Assembly: GCF_012034335.1 (NCBI RefSeq)
Contig: NZ_JAATHJ010000009.1
Location: 1 to 64,000, forward strand
Length of the DNA stretch: 64,000 bases
Direction of reading: 5' to 3'
Origin: Alkalicoccus luteus
GTDB taxonomy: Bacteria > Bacillota > Bacilli > Bacillales > Salisediminibacteriaceae
Position numbers and translations under genes: made by a program
Shown: piece by piece, positions 26,798 through 36,202 of the stretch
How positions within the stretch are numbered: position 1 is the first letter of the stretch
Layout: the number at the start of each line of letters is the position of its first letter
Notes under the pieces: generated by a model
Seen by the model: only the letters and a program-made list of their open reading frames with translations
Database searches by the model: none
What the model was told of the DNA's origin: nothing

Positions 26798-26836
26798 CCA
26801 AACGAATAAAGATTTAAATTGAAAGGCTTTTTTGTC

Positions 26837-27703
26837 TTATGCTTGTTTCACACTTAAAATCGTAACGGTGATGAGGATGACGCCCATGCCGACTGCCTGA
26901 ATCAGCGTCAGGACATCGCCGAGCAGGAGCAGACCGAAAAGCGTTGCGGTAACCGGCTCGACCATCGCCACCATCGATGCGGTAGAAGGTGCCGTTTTGC
27001 GGATTCCGTATAAATAAAAGATAAACGATACACCTGCTCCGACCGTACCAAGCAGGATAAACCAGCCGATATCAGCGGACGTCCAGACGGCTAAAAGTTG
27101 GCCTGGGTCTGCCAGGAGAAACAGCACAATACAAAACGCAGAGAAGGCGACTGCCAAAATCGTTTCCGGATTGCCAAGCTTGGAAGCACGCTTAAATCCG
27201 AAGATGAACAACGTGTAGGCCATGCCTGCACCTAAGCCTGTGATCACACCCAGCGCACTGACCGCTACTTCATCCGGATTATAAGCGCCCGTTAACAGCA
27301 CAATTCCGGCTACGACGCTTGCCACACAGCTCCATTTAAAAATCGTGGACTTCTCGATCCGCAGTACAAAGGAAATGAGCAGCACAAACACCGGCGCTGT
27401 ATACATGAGCGTCGCGGCAACCGGCACGCTGGATGCCTCAATGCTCGTATAGTAGAGCGTAAAGTTACCGGCTACACCAAGCCCGGCAAGCACCGCCCAT
27501 AAGTAAAAACGGCCGGATCGTTCGCTCTTGGAAGACGAACTGACGACAAGCCATATGAGAAAGAAGATGAGTCCGATCGCGCCACGGTAAAACGAAATCA
27601 CGATTGGATCCCAGCCTCGCTCCATTAAAATATCACCAATTCCGCCGCTGAGACCCCAGCCGATGGCGGCAAGTATCACGAAAAGAATGCCTAAACCTCT
27701 CAT
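26837..27703 (-). CDS. EamA/DMT-family transporter
   Basis: 288 residues from ATG 27703, behind GAGGGGTGAAAG. Ten membrane helices in two EamA halves. The first half begins LGILFVILAAIGWGLSGGIG, and the second ends in the typical YGIRKTAPSTASMVAMVEPV then LFGLLLLGDVLTLIQ. Members export amino acids or other small metabolites; the substrate cannot be read from sequence. Monocistronic on the minus strand. Confidence 0.9.
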   Translation of the reverse strand: MRGLGILFVILAAIGWGLSGGIGDILMERGWDPIVISFYRGAIGLIFFLIWLVVSSSSKSERSGRFYLWAVLAGLGVAGNFTLYYTSIEASSVPVAATLMYTAPVFVLLISFVLRIEKSTIFKWSCVASVVAGIVLLTGAYNPDEVAVSALGVITGLGAGMAYTLFIFGFKRASKLGNPETILAVAFSAFCIVLFLLADPGQLLAVWTSADIGWFILLGTVGAGVSFIFYLYGIRKTAPSTASMVAMVEPVTATLFGLLLLGDVLTLIQAVGMGVILITVTILSVKQA

Positions 27704-28147
27704 TCTTTCACCCCTCTGCATGTAACATCGTTCTTATGGGTCACGATCGACCCGGACTGGTAAAGGATACCTTTTTAAAGTGTAAAATAAACCTAAATAG
27801 CAAAATCGTTTTAGGTCATTGGATGACAATTTCTTCTAGCGAAGGAGTCCGGATGCGCTGTTTCATACGTGAAATCCCTCAAGTTTTTACGATTTTTCTC
27901 TCTATGTCCGAAATTACGTTCAACAAATCACAAATACGAAGAATGGATGTAATCGCTTTCGTGACGAGGATTAGCAGCTATTGCGCCGAATAGGTATGGG
28001 CCTAACATGCAGTCTTTGTCACGTTATCTGACACGAAAAACTAATTTTCTGAAAAAAGGGGGCTTTCAAATGTCGAAAACTGTGGTAAAGTACGTTTAAC
28101 GGAATAAAAAAAGATAATGTCCGTTAATACATACGTGCTGGAGGGAT
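27704..28147 (+). promoter_or_regulatory. Upstream region of the abgT operon with an inverted repeat
   Basis: 440 bp without a credible gene. TTAACGGA (28096-28103) and TCCGTTAA (28120-28127) form a perfect 8-bp inverted repeat separated by 16 bp, about 25 bp before the AbgT start. This spacing suits an operator, perhaps for the regulator encoded at 33488, which is a guess. The minus-strand promoter of the EamA gene also lies here. Confidence 0.4.
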
Positions 28148-28150
28148 ATG

Positions 28151-29689
28151 ATGTCCACCGAAGAAACGGAAAAGAAAGGCTTTTTCCTTAAGTTTCTCGA
28201 CAACGTCGAGCGTTTAGGGAACAAGCTTCCTCATCCATTTATGTTGTTTATTTATTTAGCGGCCGGGGTGATTCTCCTGTCGTGGGTGCTGAGCGCACTC
28301 AACCTATCCGTTGTGCATCCGCAGGACGGTGAAACGGTTGCCATCGAGAACATGGTGACCTTGGAAGGGCTCGAGTTTATTTTGTCCTCGATGCTTGATA
28401 ACTTCACCGGCTTTGCGCCGCTTGGTCTCGTACTTGTCATGATGTTCGGGATCGGGCTTGCGCAAAAGGTCGGACTGATCGAAACGTTTATGAAGCGGAC
28501 GATTTTGAATGCACCCGCAAAACTTGTCACCTACGTCATTATCGGAACAGGTGTTATTGGAAACCTGGCGTCCGATGCGGCGTTTGTTATTATTCCACCG
28601 CTTGCGGCGATGGTGTTTTATTCACTCGGCCGTCATCCGCTCGCCGGTATGGCTGCTGGTTTCGCCGGGGTAGGTGCCGGATTTACGGCAAACGTGCTGA
28701 TCACGGGTACAGATGCCCTGCTTTCGGGTATCAGTACAGAAGTGGCCCAGACGGTAAATGAAGACCTCGTCGTTACCGTGGTAGATAACTATTTCTTTAT
28801 GGCGTTCTCGGTCCTCATGCTCATGATCGTCGGAACATGGATCACCGAACGCGTCGTCGAGCCACGTCTTGGTAAGTTCAATGACAAGTACGCAGATCCG
28901 GATACCGTTTCCCAGACGGCGGAACAGCCGACTGCACAGGAACTGAAGGGGCTTCGAAACGCCGGTATTACAGCGGCTGTATATATTGCCATCGTTGCTG
29001 CCGGGATTGTGCCACCAAACGGCATTCTCCGCGGGGAAGATGGAACGGTCGTGCCGTCGATTTTCCTGGATAACATCATTCCGATCATTTTGTTCTTCTT
29101 TATTGTCGTTGCCATTGCTTATGGTACGACGGTGAAAGTGCTGCAATCGACTGCTGACGTACCAGAGCTGATGGGGAAAGCAATGAAGGACATGAGCGGC
29201 TTTATCGTCCTCATTTTCGCTGCTTCCCAGTTTATTGCATATTTCGAGTGGACAAACCTCGGCACGTTTATCGCCGTCACAAGCGCAAACGGGCTGGAGG
29301 CGATTAACTTCACCGGAATGGGACTGATTGTCGGCTTTATCCTGCTCGGTGCTGTACTGAACCTGTTCATCTTCAGCGGCTCGGCACAGTGGGCACTGAT
29401 GGCACCGATTTTCATTCCGATGTTTTATTTCTTGAATTACGATCCGGCGTTCGTCCAGCTGGCCTACCGTATCGCGGATTCATCGACGAATATCATTACC
29501 CCGATGAACCCGTACGTGCCGATGGTGCTCGCCTTCATGAAAAAATACGACAACCGCGCAGGCTTTGGAACATTGTTTTCCATTATGCTGCCTTACGCGA
29601 TGACTTTCCTGTTCATCTGGATTGCAATCTTCGTCGTATGGAACCTGATCGGACTGCCGATCGGACCTGGCATCACGCCTGGTCTTTAA
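28151..29689 (+). CDS. abgT: AbgT-family transporter (aminobenzoyl-glutamate/N-acyl amino acid)
   Basis: 512 residues from ATG 28151 (GGAGGG five bases upstream; another ATG sits at 28148). Many membrane helices; signature stretches include GFAPLGLVLVMMFGIGLAQK, GNLASDAAFVIIPPLAAMVF, GFAGVGAGFTANVLITGTDA and DSSTNIITPMNPYVPMVLAF. E. coli AbgT takes up p-aminobenzoyl-glutamate; some homologs export sulfonamides. Three M20 hydrolases follow on the same strand, including an AbgA-like one, so import of amide-linked amino acids is the best reading. Confidence 0.9.
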   Translation: MSTEETEKKGFFLKFLDNVERLGNKLPHPFMLFIYLAAGVILLSWVLSALNLSVVHPQDGETVAIENMVTLEGLEFILSSMLDNFTGFAPLGLVLVMMFGIGLAQKVGLIETFMKRTILNAPAKLVTYVIIGTGVIGNLASDAAFVIIPPLAAMVFYSLGRHPLAGMAAGFAGVGAGFTANVLITGTDALLSGISTEVAQTVNEDLVVTVVDNYFFMAFSVLMLMIVGTWITERVVEPRLGKFNDKYADPDTVSQTAEQPTAQELKGLRNAGITAAVYIAIVAAGIVPPNGILRGEDGTVVPSIFLDNIIPIILFFFIVVAIAYGTTVKVLQSTADVPELMGKAMKDMSGFIVLIFAASQFIAYFEWTNLGTFIAVTSANGLEAINFTGMGLIVGFILLGAVLNLFIFSGSAQWALMAPIFIPMFYFLNYDPAFVQLAYRIADSSTNIITPMNPYVPMVLAFMKKYDNRAGFGTLFSIMLPYAMTFLFIWIAIFVVWNLIGLPIGPGITPGL

Positions 29690-29773
29690 GCGAGACAGGC
29701 TGTTCCCGCGGGGCGCAATTCGTGCTCCCGGGGGCGGCCGTTTGTCGTGTATCAGATAGAGAGGATAATGTGT

Positions 29774-30958
29774 ATGTTTATAGGACTTGGAGAATCAATC
29801 AAAGAAGAAACGATCGCGTTCCGGCGCGAGCTGCATGAAAATCCAGAGCTTTCGCACGAAGAAAGCCGTACGTCCAGACGGGTCCAGGAGGAACTCGATA
29901 AAGCCGGAATTCCGTTTCAAACCGGCTTTGCCGAACACGGGGTGCTTGGCATCATCAGCGGGGCCCATCCCGGAAAAACGATCGCGCTGCGCGCCGACAT
30001 GGACGCCCTGCCGATCGTCGAGCAAAACGAGCACGATTTCGTATCTAAAACGAAGGGAGCGATGCACGCCTGCGGGCACGATGCACACACGGCGATGCTC
30101 TTAGGAGCGGGCAAGCTGCTTTACGCTAACCGTGAATCCCTATCCGGCACGATTCTGCTCGTGTTTCAGCCGGCAGAGGAGAACGCACCTGTCGGAGGAG
30201 CTCAGGCGATGATGGATGACGGCGTCTTTGCCGACTACATTCCGGATGAAATTTACGCGCAGCACGTCTGGCCGGATTTGCCGGTCGGTTCATTCGGCGT
30301 CCGCCCTGGTGCGATGATGGGCAACTCGGACCGCTTTGAAATCCGCGTCACTGGTGCATCGGGCCACGCATCGATGCCGCACCAGACGACCGATGCCGTT
30401 GTGATTGCCGCGCAGCTCGTCAATGCGCTGCAGACGATCGTAAGCCGCAGCACGGATCCATTGAAATCAGCGGTTGTCACTGTCGGTACGATTAACGGCG
30501 GTTCCCGTTACAACGTGATCGCCGAAGAGGTTGTGCTGGAAGGAACGGTGCGGACGTATGATGCGGATGTCAAAGACAGCATAAAAAAACGAATGGAAGC
30601 GATCGCGACCCAAACGGCAGATATGCTCGGCGGAAAGGCTGAGCTCACCTACCACGACGGCTATCCGGCAACGCGAAACACTGAAGAAAGCGCGGCACTC
30701 GTCGCAGAAGCCGTGCGCGATGCCTACGGCGAAGAGGCACAGCCGGAGATACTTCCGAGCATGGGCGGAGAAGACTTTGGCCGCTTTCTGGAGACGTATC
30801 CGGGCGCCTATTACTGGCTCGGGACGGCCATTCCATCGCGAACGGTACAAAAGCCGTTGCACGACCCGCAGTTTGATATCGATGAGCGCGCGATTCCATA
30901 TGGCGTGGAAATGCTAGCGGAAACGGCATACCGCGCGGCAAAAGGAGGAAACGCATGA
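29774..30958 (+). CDS. M20-family amidohydrolase (AbgB/hippurate hydrolase type)
   Basis: 394 residues. ATG 29774 is chosen for spacing from AGAGAGG. Metal-binding signatures are present: ALRADMDALPI, HACGHDAHTAM (Cys/His ligand), QPAEEN and the final PSMGGEDFGRF. The dimerisation domain includes ASGHASMPH. It should cleave the amide bond of an N-acyl or N-aroyl amino acid using two metal ions. It overlaps the next gene by four bases. Together with the next gene it resembles the AbgA-AbgB pair, although both are also similar to general aminoacylases. Confidence 0.9.
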   Translation: MFIGLGESIKEETIAFRRELHENPELSHEESRTSRRVQEELDKAGIPFQTGFAEHGVLGIISGAHPGKTIALRADMDALPIVEQNEHDFVSKTKGAMHACGHDAHTAMLLGAGKLLYANRESLSGTILLVFQPAEENAPVGGAQAMMDDGVFADYIPDEIYAQHVWPDLPVGSFGVRPGAMMGNSDRFEIRVTGASGHASMPHQTTDAVVIAAQLVNALQTIVSRSTDPLKSAVVTVGTINGGSRYNVIAEEVVLEGTVRTYDADVKDSIKKRMEAIATQTADMLGGKAELTYHDGYPATRNTEESAALVAEAVRDAYGEEAQPEILPSMGGEDFGRFLETYPGAYYWLGTAIPSRTVQKPLHDPQFDIDERAIPYGVEMLAETAYRAAKGGNA

Positions 30959-32259
30959 GCTGGTCGGATGCGATCGCAGCAAAAACAGAACAACTGACAG
31001 CGCTTCGCCGGAAGCTGCACCAGATCGCCGAACCTGGCTGGTGTGAGTATCAGACGACAGCGGCAATTGTTTCGGAGCTTTCCGAGCTGCCGGTTACGAT
31101 CTATACCGGAACGGACGCAGTAGAGAGCAGTGCTCGTATGGGCCTGCCGTCGGCTGAAGAAGATGCTTATTTTTTTCAGCTCGCAGAAAAGGCGGCCGTT
31201 GAACCGGCTCTGCTGGAGCGAATGCAGGGCGGACACACTGGTGCAGTAGCGGTGCTGGATACGGGGAAACCAGGTCCGGACACGGCGCTTCGATTTGACA
31301 TCGACGCGCTGCCGATAACAGAAGCATCAAGCGATCATGTTCCTGCCGATGCAGGCTTTCCGAGCAAGCACGAAGGCTTCATGCACGCCTGCGGGCACGA
31401 TGGGCATACGGCGATAGGGGTAGAACTTGTGAAGCTGTGCGTCGAAAACGTCGATCAGCTTACCGGCACCTTTACATTTCTGTTTCAGCCGGCGGAAGAG
31501 GGCAGCCGCGGCGCGTATGCAATGGTGAAAAAAGGCTGGCTGGACGGGAAGGACTACTTTTTCAGCGGCCACATCGGCATTCATGATCTGGAAGTCGGCA
31601 CGATCGCTTGCGGCACGGAACGATTCCTCGCGACGACAAAGCTCGATGTTACGTTTACCGGCGTATCTGCACACGCAGGGGTCGATCCGGCGGCAGGAAA
31701 AAACGCACTGCTCGCAGCTGCGTCCGCTGCGATTCAGCTGCAGGCGATACCGCCGCACCGGGACGGGATTACGAGACTGAACGTCGGTAAGCTGACAGCA
31801 GGCGAAGGCCGCAATATCATACCGGAACGTGCGGATATCATGATGGAGACGCGCGGAGAAACGAATGAGCTAAACGCTTATATGGAAGAAGAAGCAAGGC
31901 GCATCCTCACCGCCTGTGCCGACATGTACGGGGTTGAGGTCTCGATCGACGTCACTGGACGCGGAAGCACGACCGAGTCGAGCAAAGCAATCGGTGCCAA
32001 GCTTTCCACGTGGGGTGAGCAGTTTACGAAGCGCGTCATCGGACCGCTTCCACTCGGTGGCTCAGAAGATGCGGCGCTCATGATGAATCGTGTACGCGAG
32101 CAGAATGGGGAAGCGGCCTATCTCTTATACGGCACACCGCTTCCATATGGTCACCATCATCCGAAATTTACGTTTGATGAAGGGGTGCTTCCGGCTGCTG
32201 TTGAGGCGCTGGCGCAGCTCATTACGACCTATCACGAGAAGGAGGGGATGAGCCGATGA
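30955..32259 (+). CDS. abgA: M20-family amidohydrolase (AbgA type)
   Basis: 434 residues, close to E. coli AbgA (436). It opens LTALRRKLHQIAEPGWCEYQ. It has the RFDIDALPI and FMHACGHDGHTA metal motifs, QPAEEGSRGA and the lid domain VSAHAGVDPAAGKN. AbgA has an insertion (residues about 55-100) not found in AbgB, which is visible here as the segment before DTGKPGPD. ATGA overlap with both neighbours shows tight coupling. Confidence 0.88.
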   Translation: MSWSDAIAAKTEQLTALRRKLHQIAEPGWCEYQTTAAIVSELSELPVTIYTGTDAVESSARMGLPSAEEDAYFFQLAEKAAVEPALLERMQGGHTGAVAVLDTGKPGPDTALRFDIDALPITEASSDHVPADAGFPSKHEGFMHACGHDGHTAIGVELVKLCVENVDQLTGTFTFLFQPAEEGSRGAYAMVKKGWLDGKDYFFSGHIGIHDLEVGTIACGTERFLATTKLDVTFTGVSAHAGVDPAAGKNALLAAASAAIQLQAIPPHRDGITRLNVGKLTAGEGRNIIPERADIMMETRGETNELNAYMEEEARRILTACADMYGVEVSIDVTGRGSTTESSKAIGAKLSTWGEQFTKRVIGPLPLGGSEDAALMMNRVREQNGEAAYLLYGTPLPYGHHHPKFTFDEGVLPAAVEALAQLITTYHEKEGMSR

Positions 32260-33482
32260 TTGCAGATTGGCTGAAAACACGACTACTTGCACTGAATCTG
32301 ACGGATGCGATGACCCGGCCGGAAGGATTTACGAGACTCAGCTTTACAAAAGAAGAGCTGGAAGCGCAGCGTGTCTTTAAAGAGGAGGCAGAAGCGCTCG
32401 GCATGACGGTGCGAAGTGATGCAGTCGGTAATGTCATCGCCCGGCTCGATGGAAAGTCGGACGGGCCGGCGCATGCGTTTGGCTCGCATTTGGATACCGT
32501 CACGAACGGAGGCGGCTATGACGGCACCGCTGGTGTTCTTACCGCGCTCGGTGCAGTCAGGCTCTTACAGGACGCGGGTATCACGCCGGAGAAACCGATC
32601 GAAGTAATTTGCTTTGTGTCAGAGGAATCTTCGCGCTTTTCCATGTCAACGGTCGGCAGTAAAGCGATGGCAGGTATGCTGACGCGCGAACAGCTCGATA
32701 CGATCACCGATCAAGACGGCGTCACGCTCGGAGAAGCGATGCGTGACGCGGGCTTTAATCCGGACGCGTTTAAGGAGGCGGAACGCGGCGAAACCGAGCT
32801 GCTTTCCTTCACCGAGCTCCATATCGAGCAGGGGATGCGGATCGAGCACGCCGGAAAAGAATACGGTGCGGCAGCTGCCATTGCCTGCCCGATTCGCATG
32901 CACGTGACGATCAGCGGAAAAGCAGGTCACACCGGCACGACGCCGATGGACCAGCGAAAGGATGCGCTGACAGAAGCAGCCGGTTTGATCACGTTCGTGC
33001 AGCAGGCAGCGCTCAAGCTGAACGACTACGATGACTACCCGCTTGTTGCGACTGTAAGCACGATAGACAGTCGTCCGAACGCGATGAACGTGATCCCGGG
33101 GACCGTCGTTTTAGGCATCGACATTCGCAGCGTATCGGATCAGCAGAAAAAGCGGATGGAAGCGGCAATTGACGGCTGGATGTCCCAGTCGCAGTTCGAT
33201 ATCGAAAAAGACGTCATCGTTCGCAATGCGTCGGTGACGCTCGACGCAGACATCTATGATAAACTGAGGAAACTGGAAGAAGAAACCGGTTATACATGCC
33301 TCGGGATGGAGAGCGGAGCAGGGCACGATGTCATGAACATGCAGACAAAATGGCCGTCCGGGCTTTTGTTCATTCCATGCCGCGACGGACTCAGCCATCA
33401 TCCGGATGAGCACGCCTCGCTTGAGGACCTTGTGAAAGGCACGGAGCTTCTTTTCCACCACATGAAATCTGTCAGTAGGTGA
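32256..33482 (+). CDS. M20-family Zn-dependent hydrolase (amidase/carbamoylase type)
   Basis: 408 residues. Motifs GSHLDTVTNGGGYDG (His and Asp metal ligands), VSEESSRFSMSTVGSKAM, ELHIEQGMRIE and AGHTGTTPMDQRKDA are those of the N-carbamoyl-L-amino acid hydrolase/allantoate amidohydrolase branch. Also known as HyuC/AmaB. Likely removes a carbamoyl, formyl or acyl group from an amino acid. Third hydrolase of the operon, overlapping both neighbours by four bases or nearly so. Confidence 0.88.
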   Translation: MIADWLKTRLLALNLTDAMTRPEGFTRLSFTKEELEAQRVFKEEAEALGMTVRSDAVGNVIARLDGKSDGPAHAFGSHLDTVTNGGGYDGTAGVLTALGAVRLLQDAGITPEKPIEVICFVSEESSRFSMSTVGSKAMAGMLTREQLDTITDQDGVTLGEAMRDAGFNPDAFKEAERGETELLSFTELHIEQGMRIEHAGKEYGAAAAIACPIRMHVTISGKAGHTGTTPMDQRKDALTEAAGLITFVQQAALKLNDYDDYPLVATVSTIDSRPNAMNVIPGTVVLGIDIRSVSDQQKKRMEAAIDGWMSQSQFDIEKDVIVRNASVTLDADIYDKLRKLEEETGYTCLGMESGAGHDVMNMQTKWPSGLLFIPCRDGLSHHPDEHASLEDLVKGTELLFHHMKSVSR

Positions 33483-33487
33483 TGTCT

Positions 33488-34795
33488 GTGAAAATACGTT
33501 TAGGGCTGCTCGGTCCTAAAGATTCGGTAACGATGATGGAAGAGGTCGTGCGGCCATTCCCTGATTTTGACTGGACGAGCTTTCATTATGAAGCAACGGA
33601 AGAAACAGAAGCGCTCGTGAACGGCGCGGCCGGAAAGGTGGACTGCTGGCTTTTTTCCGGTCAGGCCCCTTACGCGTATGCCGTGGAGCAGGGGCTCGTG
33701 AACCGCGAGAATGCGTACTATCCGCCGCTTCACGGGGCGAGCCTCGTGGGCGCGCTGCTTGATATGTTTTTCAGGGAAGAAAATCCGACCCGGGTCTCGC
33801 TCGATACGATCGACGAAGCCGAGTTCCAGCAGGTGAAACAGGAGCACGAACTGGATGGTCTGCAGGTCACAACCTACCCTTATGCGGGCTATAAATCAGC
33901 TGAGGAGATTATTCAGTTTCATGCAGCGGAGCATGAAAAAGCACCGGAGACGATCGCGTTAACGTGCATCCGCCGCGTGTACCAGGAGTTAAAAAGAAGA
34001 GGCATCCCGGTTTACCGGATTACGGCATCACGCTTTGATGTCAGTGAAACGCTAAAATTTATCCGCGAGCGCCGATCGGCGGACTGGTACCGCAGTCACC
34101 AGCTCGCTGTCATCGGCGTCGAAGTGCGCGAGGAAGCAAGCCTTGAAGAGTATCATTCGTTCAGACGAAAGCACCGTGAGCTGGATTTGAAGCGAATATT
34201 GCTACGCTATGCCGAGGAAGTAAAAGGCTCCTTCGTGCAGATCGGAGACGGTTTGTTTCACCTCTTTACAACGCGTGGTGAAGTAGAGCGCCGCCCGCTT
34301 CCGTTTACGGTGATGGAAGAAACGGAGCTGCAGGCGAAGCTGCACATTCGCATGGCAATCGGCTACGGCAACAGTGCAATGGAAGCAGAAGTCCACGTGC
34401 AGGAGGCGCTGCAGCAGTCGCGCCGCACAACGGAACGCGTGATTTATGCGGTCGACGAAGAAAAGCGTCAGACGGAGCACTTCCCGGAGGCAGGATCACT
34501 CAGCTACTCGGTGCAGAGCGGACACCTGCGTGCGGTCGATCAGCTGCGCGGCCGTGTGTCGCCCGGTGTTGTCTCGAAAATTCTCGCGTACGCCCGCTAT
34601 CACCAGCAGCGGGAAGTGACGTCGAAGGACCTCGCAGGCTGGCTCGCCAGCTCCGAGCGAAACGCAAGGCGCATTTTGCACGAGCTGGAAGAAGCGGGCT
34701 TTGCAGAAATTGCCGGAGAAGAGCAGGGAGTCCGCCGCGGACGGCCCCGCAAACTGTTCCGCCTGAAGCTGGAGGAAGCAGAAGGAAACGCTTGA
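33488..34795 (+). CDS. Putative winged-helix regulator with sensor-like N-terminus
   Basis: 435 residues from GTG 33488 (TAGGTGAT six bases before). The first 150 residues (IRLGLLGPKDSVTMMEEVV) look like an alpha/beta sensor domain. The middle (about 200-330; LAVIGVEVREEASLEEYHSF, HLFTTRGEVERRPLPF, MAIGYGNSAMEAEVHVQEAL) resembles a degenerate GGDEF/cyclase fold. The C-terminal 75 residues form a helix-turn-helix (VTSKDLAGWLASSERNARRI, then GVRRGRPRKLFRL). It probably controls the abg-like operon in response to a small molecule. No experimental family name is known to me. Confidence 0.6.
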   Translation: MKIRLGLLGPKDSVTMMEEVVRPFPDFDWTSFHYEATEETEALVNGAAGKVDCWLFSGQAPYAYAVEQGLVNRENAYYPPLHGASLVGALLDMFFREENPTRVSLDTIDEAEFQQVKQEHELDGLQVTTYPYAGYKSAEEIIQFHAAEHEKAPETIALTCIRRVYQELKRRGIPVYRITASRFDVSETLKFIRERRSADWYRSHQLAVIGVEVREEASLEEYHSFRRKHRELDLKRILLRYAEEVKGSFVQIGDGLFHLFTTRGEVERRPLPFTVMEETELQAKLHIRMAIGYGNSAMEAEVHVQEALQQSRRTTERVIYAVDEEKRQTEHFPEAGSLSYSVQSGHLRAVDQLRGRVSPGVVSKILAYARYHQQREVTSKDLAGWLASSERNARRILHELEEAGFAEIAGEEQGVRRGRPRKLFRLKLEEAEGNA

Positions 34796-34849
34796 CAGCT
34801 CTGCCTGCTCCTGTCGTAAACTAGGAGAAGTGAGAAGGAGGAGAGCGTT

Positions 34850-35554
34850 TTGGAACAAGCTGCACCTGCACCAAATACGAACGAGCTCCGCCGGGGATTA
34901 TCGGCGGGGCTTTCCATTGCGTTTGGCTACATGCCAGTTGCGATTGCATTCGGCCTGCTTGCCGGCTCGACCGGCCTCACGGTTTACGAAGCGGTGCTCA
35001 TGAGCATGCTCGTGTTCGCCGGAGCGGCCCAGTACATGGCGCTGTCGATGATTGCGGTCGGCGCCGGCATGATTGAAATTGTGCTTGCTACGTTTATCGT
35101 GAATTTCCGACATCTGCTCATGAGCGCCTCCATCAACGAACGGGCAGAGCCGACGTCGAAACGGTACCGCGCTCTATTTGGATTCTTTTTGACCGATGAG
35201 GTCTTTGCGGTCTCGTCGGTTCACAAAGAGCCGGTCCCGGGAGGATACATATTAGGAACAGGCATCGCCGCTTACTCCAGCTGGGTCGGATTTACGGCTG
35301 TCGGCTATTTTACCGGAGCGGTTTTACCCGCGATATTACAGGAAAGCATGGGCATCGCGCTCTATGCGCTGTTTATCGCCCTGTTAGTGCCGTCGATTAA
35401 AGACGCAGGCCGGCCTGTTGTCGTGCTCGCTTTGCTTGGCGGAGGCTTCAACTGGATATACGCTTTTGCACTCGACACCGGCTGGGCCATTATGGCCGCG
35501 GTGATTACGGCAGTTGTCGTCTATGAGCTGCTGATCAGGAGGCGGATCACATGA
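34850..35554 (+). CDS. azlC: AzlC, branched-chain amino acid exporter large subunit
   Basis: 234 residues from TTG 34850, six bases after AAGGAGGAGA. Signature FGYMPVAIAFGLLAGSTGLT, FAGAAQYMALSMIAVGAG and FIVNFRHLLMSASI. AzlCD (LIV-E family) exports leucine, isoleucine and valine analogues. TTGACA at 34792-34797 overlapping the previous stop, with TAAACT 19 bp later, could be an own promoter. Overlaps azlD by four bases. Confidence 0.92.
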   Translation: MEQAAPAPNTNELRRGLSAGLSIAFGYMPVAIAFGLLAGSTGLTVYEAVLMSMLVFAGAAQYMALSMIAVGAGMIEIVLATFIVNFRHLLMSASINERAEPTSKRYRALFGFFLTDEVFAVSSVHKEPVPGGYILGTGIAAYSSWVGFTAVGYFTGAVLPAILQESMGIALYALFIALLVPSIKDAGRPVVVLALLGGGFNWIYAFALDTGWAIMAAVITAVVVYELLIRRRIT

Positions 35555-35856
35555 GAGAAGAATTCATCTGGATGATCATCGGCATGGGACTTGTCACGTA
35601 CATCCCGCGGATCCTGCCGCTGATCGCCCTCTCAACGGAAAACTGGCCTGACTGGCTGCGCCGCATGCTCTCGCACGTACCGTACGCCGTGCTCGGTGCC
35701 CTCATCTTTCCAGGTATTCTGTATGCGCAGGAAACGATCTGGTACGGCATGTTAGGCGGCGTTATCGCCTTTTTGATCGCTTACACCGGCGCACCGCTTC
35801 TAGCGGTCGTTGCAGGGACGATCCTGCTGTTAACCGGCGTGCATATCATCACGTAA
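35551..35856 (+). CDS. azlD: AzlD, branched-chain amino acid exporter small subunit
   Basis: 101 residues, four membrane helices. It starts REEFIWMIIGMGLVTYIPRI and contains the conserved LPLIALS, LSHVPYAVLGALIFPGIL and GAPLLAVVAG segments of AzlD. Small partner of AzlC; ATGA overlap. A terminator follows immediately, ending the operon. Confidence 0.92.
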   Translation: MREEFIWMIIGMGLVTYIPRILPLIALSTENWPDWLRRMLSHVPYAVLGALIFPGILYAQETIWYGMLGGVIAFLIAYTGAPLLAVVAGTILLLTGVHIIT

Positions 35857-35880
35857 GCTCCCTGAGATGGGAGCTTTTTT
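35855..35880 (+). terminator. Terminator of the azlCD operon
   Basis: AAGCTCCC, loop TGAGAT, GGGAGCTT and a T run. Confidence 0.9.
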
Positions 35881-35943
35881 CGTTGGGAAAGCAAATCCGC
35901 TGGTCCTATATGCAGGGGAGAGTGAGTTATGCGTTTGGAAAGA

Positions 35944-36110
35944 GCGTTTATGCGTAAGTGGCGGAACTATCTGCGTATGAGAGGTGCGTTTATGCGTAAG
36001 TGGTGGAGCTGTATGCGCATGGAGAGTGCGTTTATGCGTAGGTGGCGGAGCTGTCTGCGTATGGAAAGAGCGTTTATGCGTAATCGAAGGAGCTATATGC
36101 GTAACAAAAG
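35944..36110. repeat. 42-bp tandem repeat, four copies
   Basis: Units begin GCGTTTATGCGTA at 35944, 35986, 36028 and 36070, each 42 bp and about 80-85 percent alike, with a partial copy before. Each unit holds two TATGCG/TGCGTA words. Because 42 is a multiple of three, both strands stay open (plus: 14-residue unit AFMRKWRNYLRMRG), but neither frame has a credible family or ribosome site. Confidence 0.85.
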
Positions 36111-36165
36111 CACAATTATACGTACGTACAGCAACTATTTTCCGTACGCAAAACGCACGCATAAA

Positions 36166-36198
36166 AAGCAAAAAGCCGCTTCCATCCCGAAGCGGCTT
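36166..36198 (-). terminator. Terminator of the FNT gene
   Basis: AAGCCGCTTC (36173-36182) with GAAGCGGCTT (36189-36198), 6-nt loop, with T run on the minus strand. Confidence 0.88.
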
Positions 36199-36202
36199 CC
36201 AA

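Noticed and set aside
29787-34917. Many long frames on both strands across the hydrolase operon
   Set aside because: Shadows caused by higher GC; real genes are fixed by family motifs and four-base overlaps.
35944-36110. CRISPR array
   Set aside because: Repeats are contiguous without unique spacers, and no cas genes are near.
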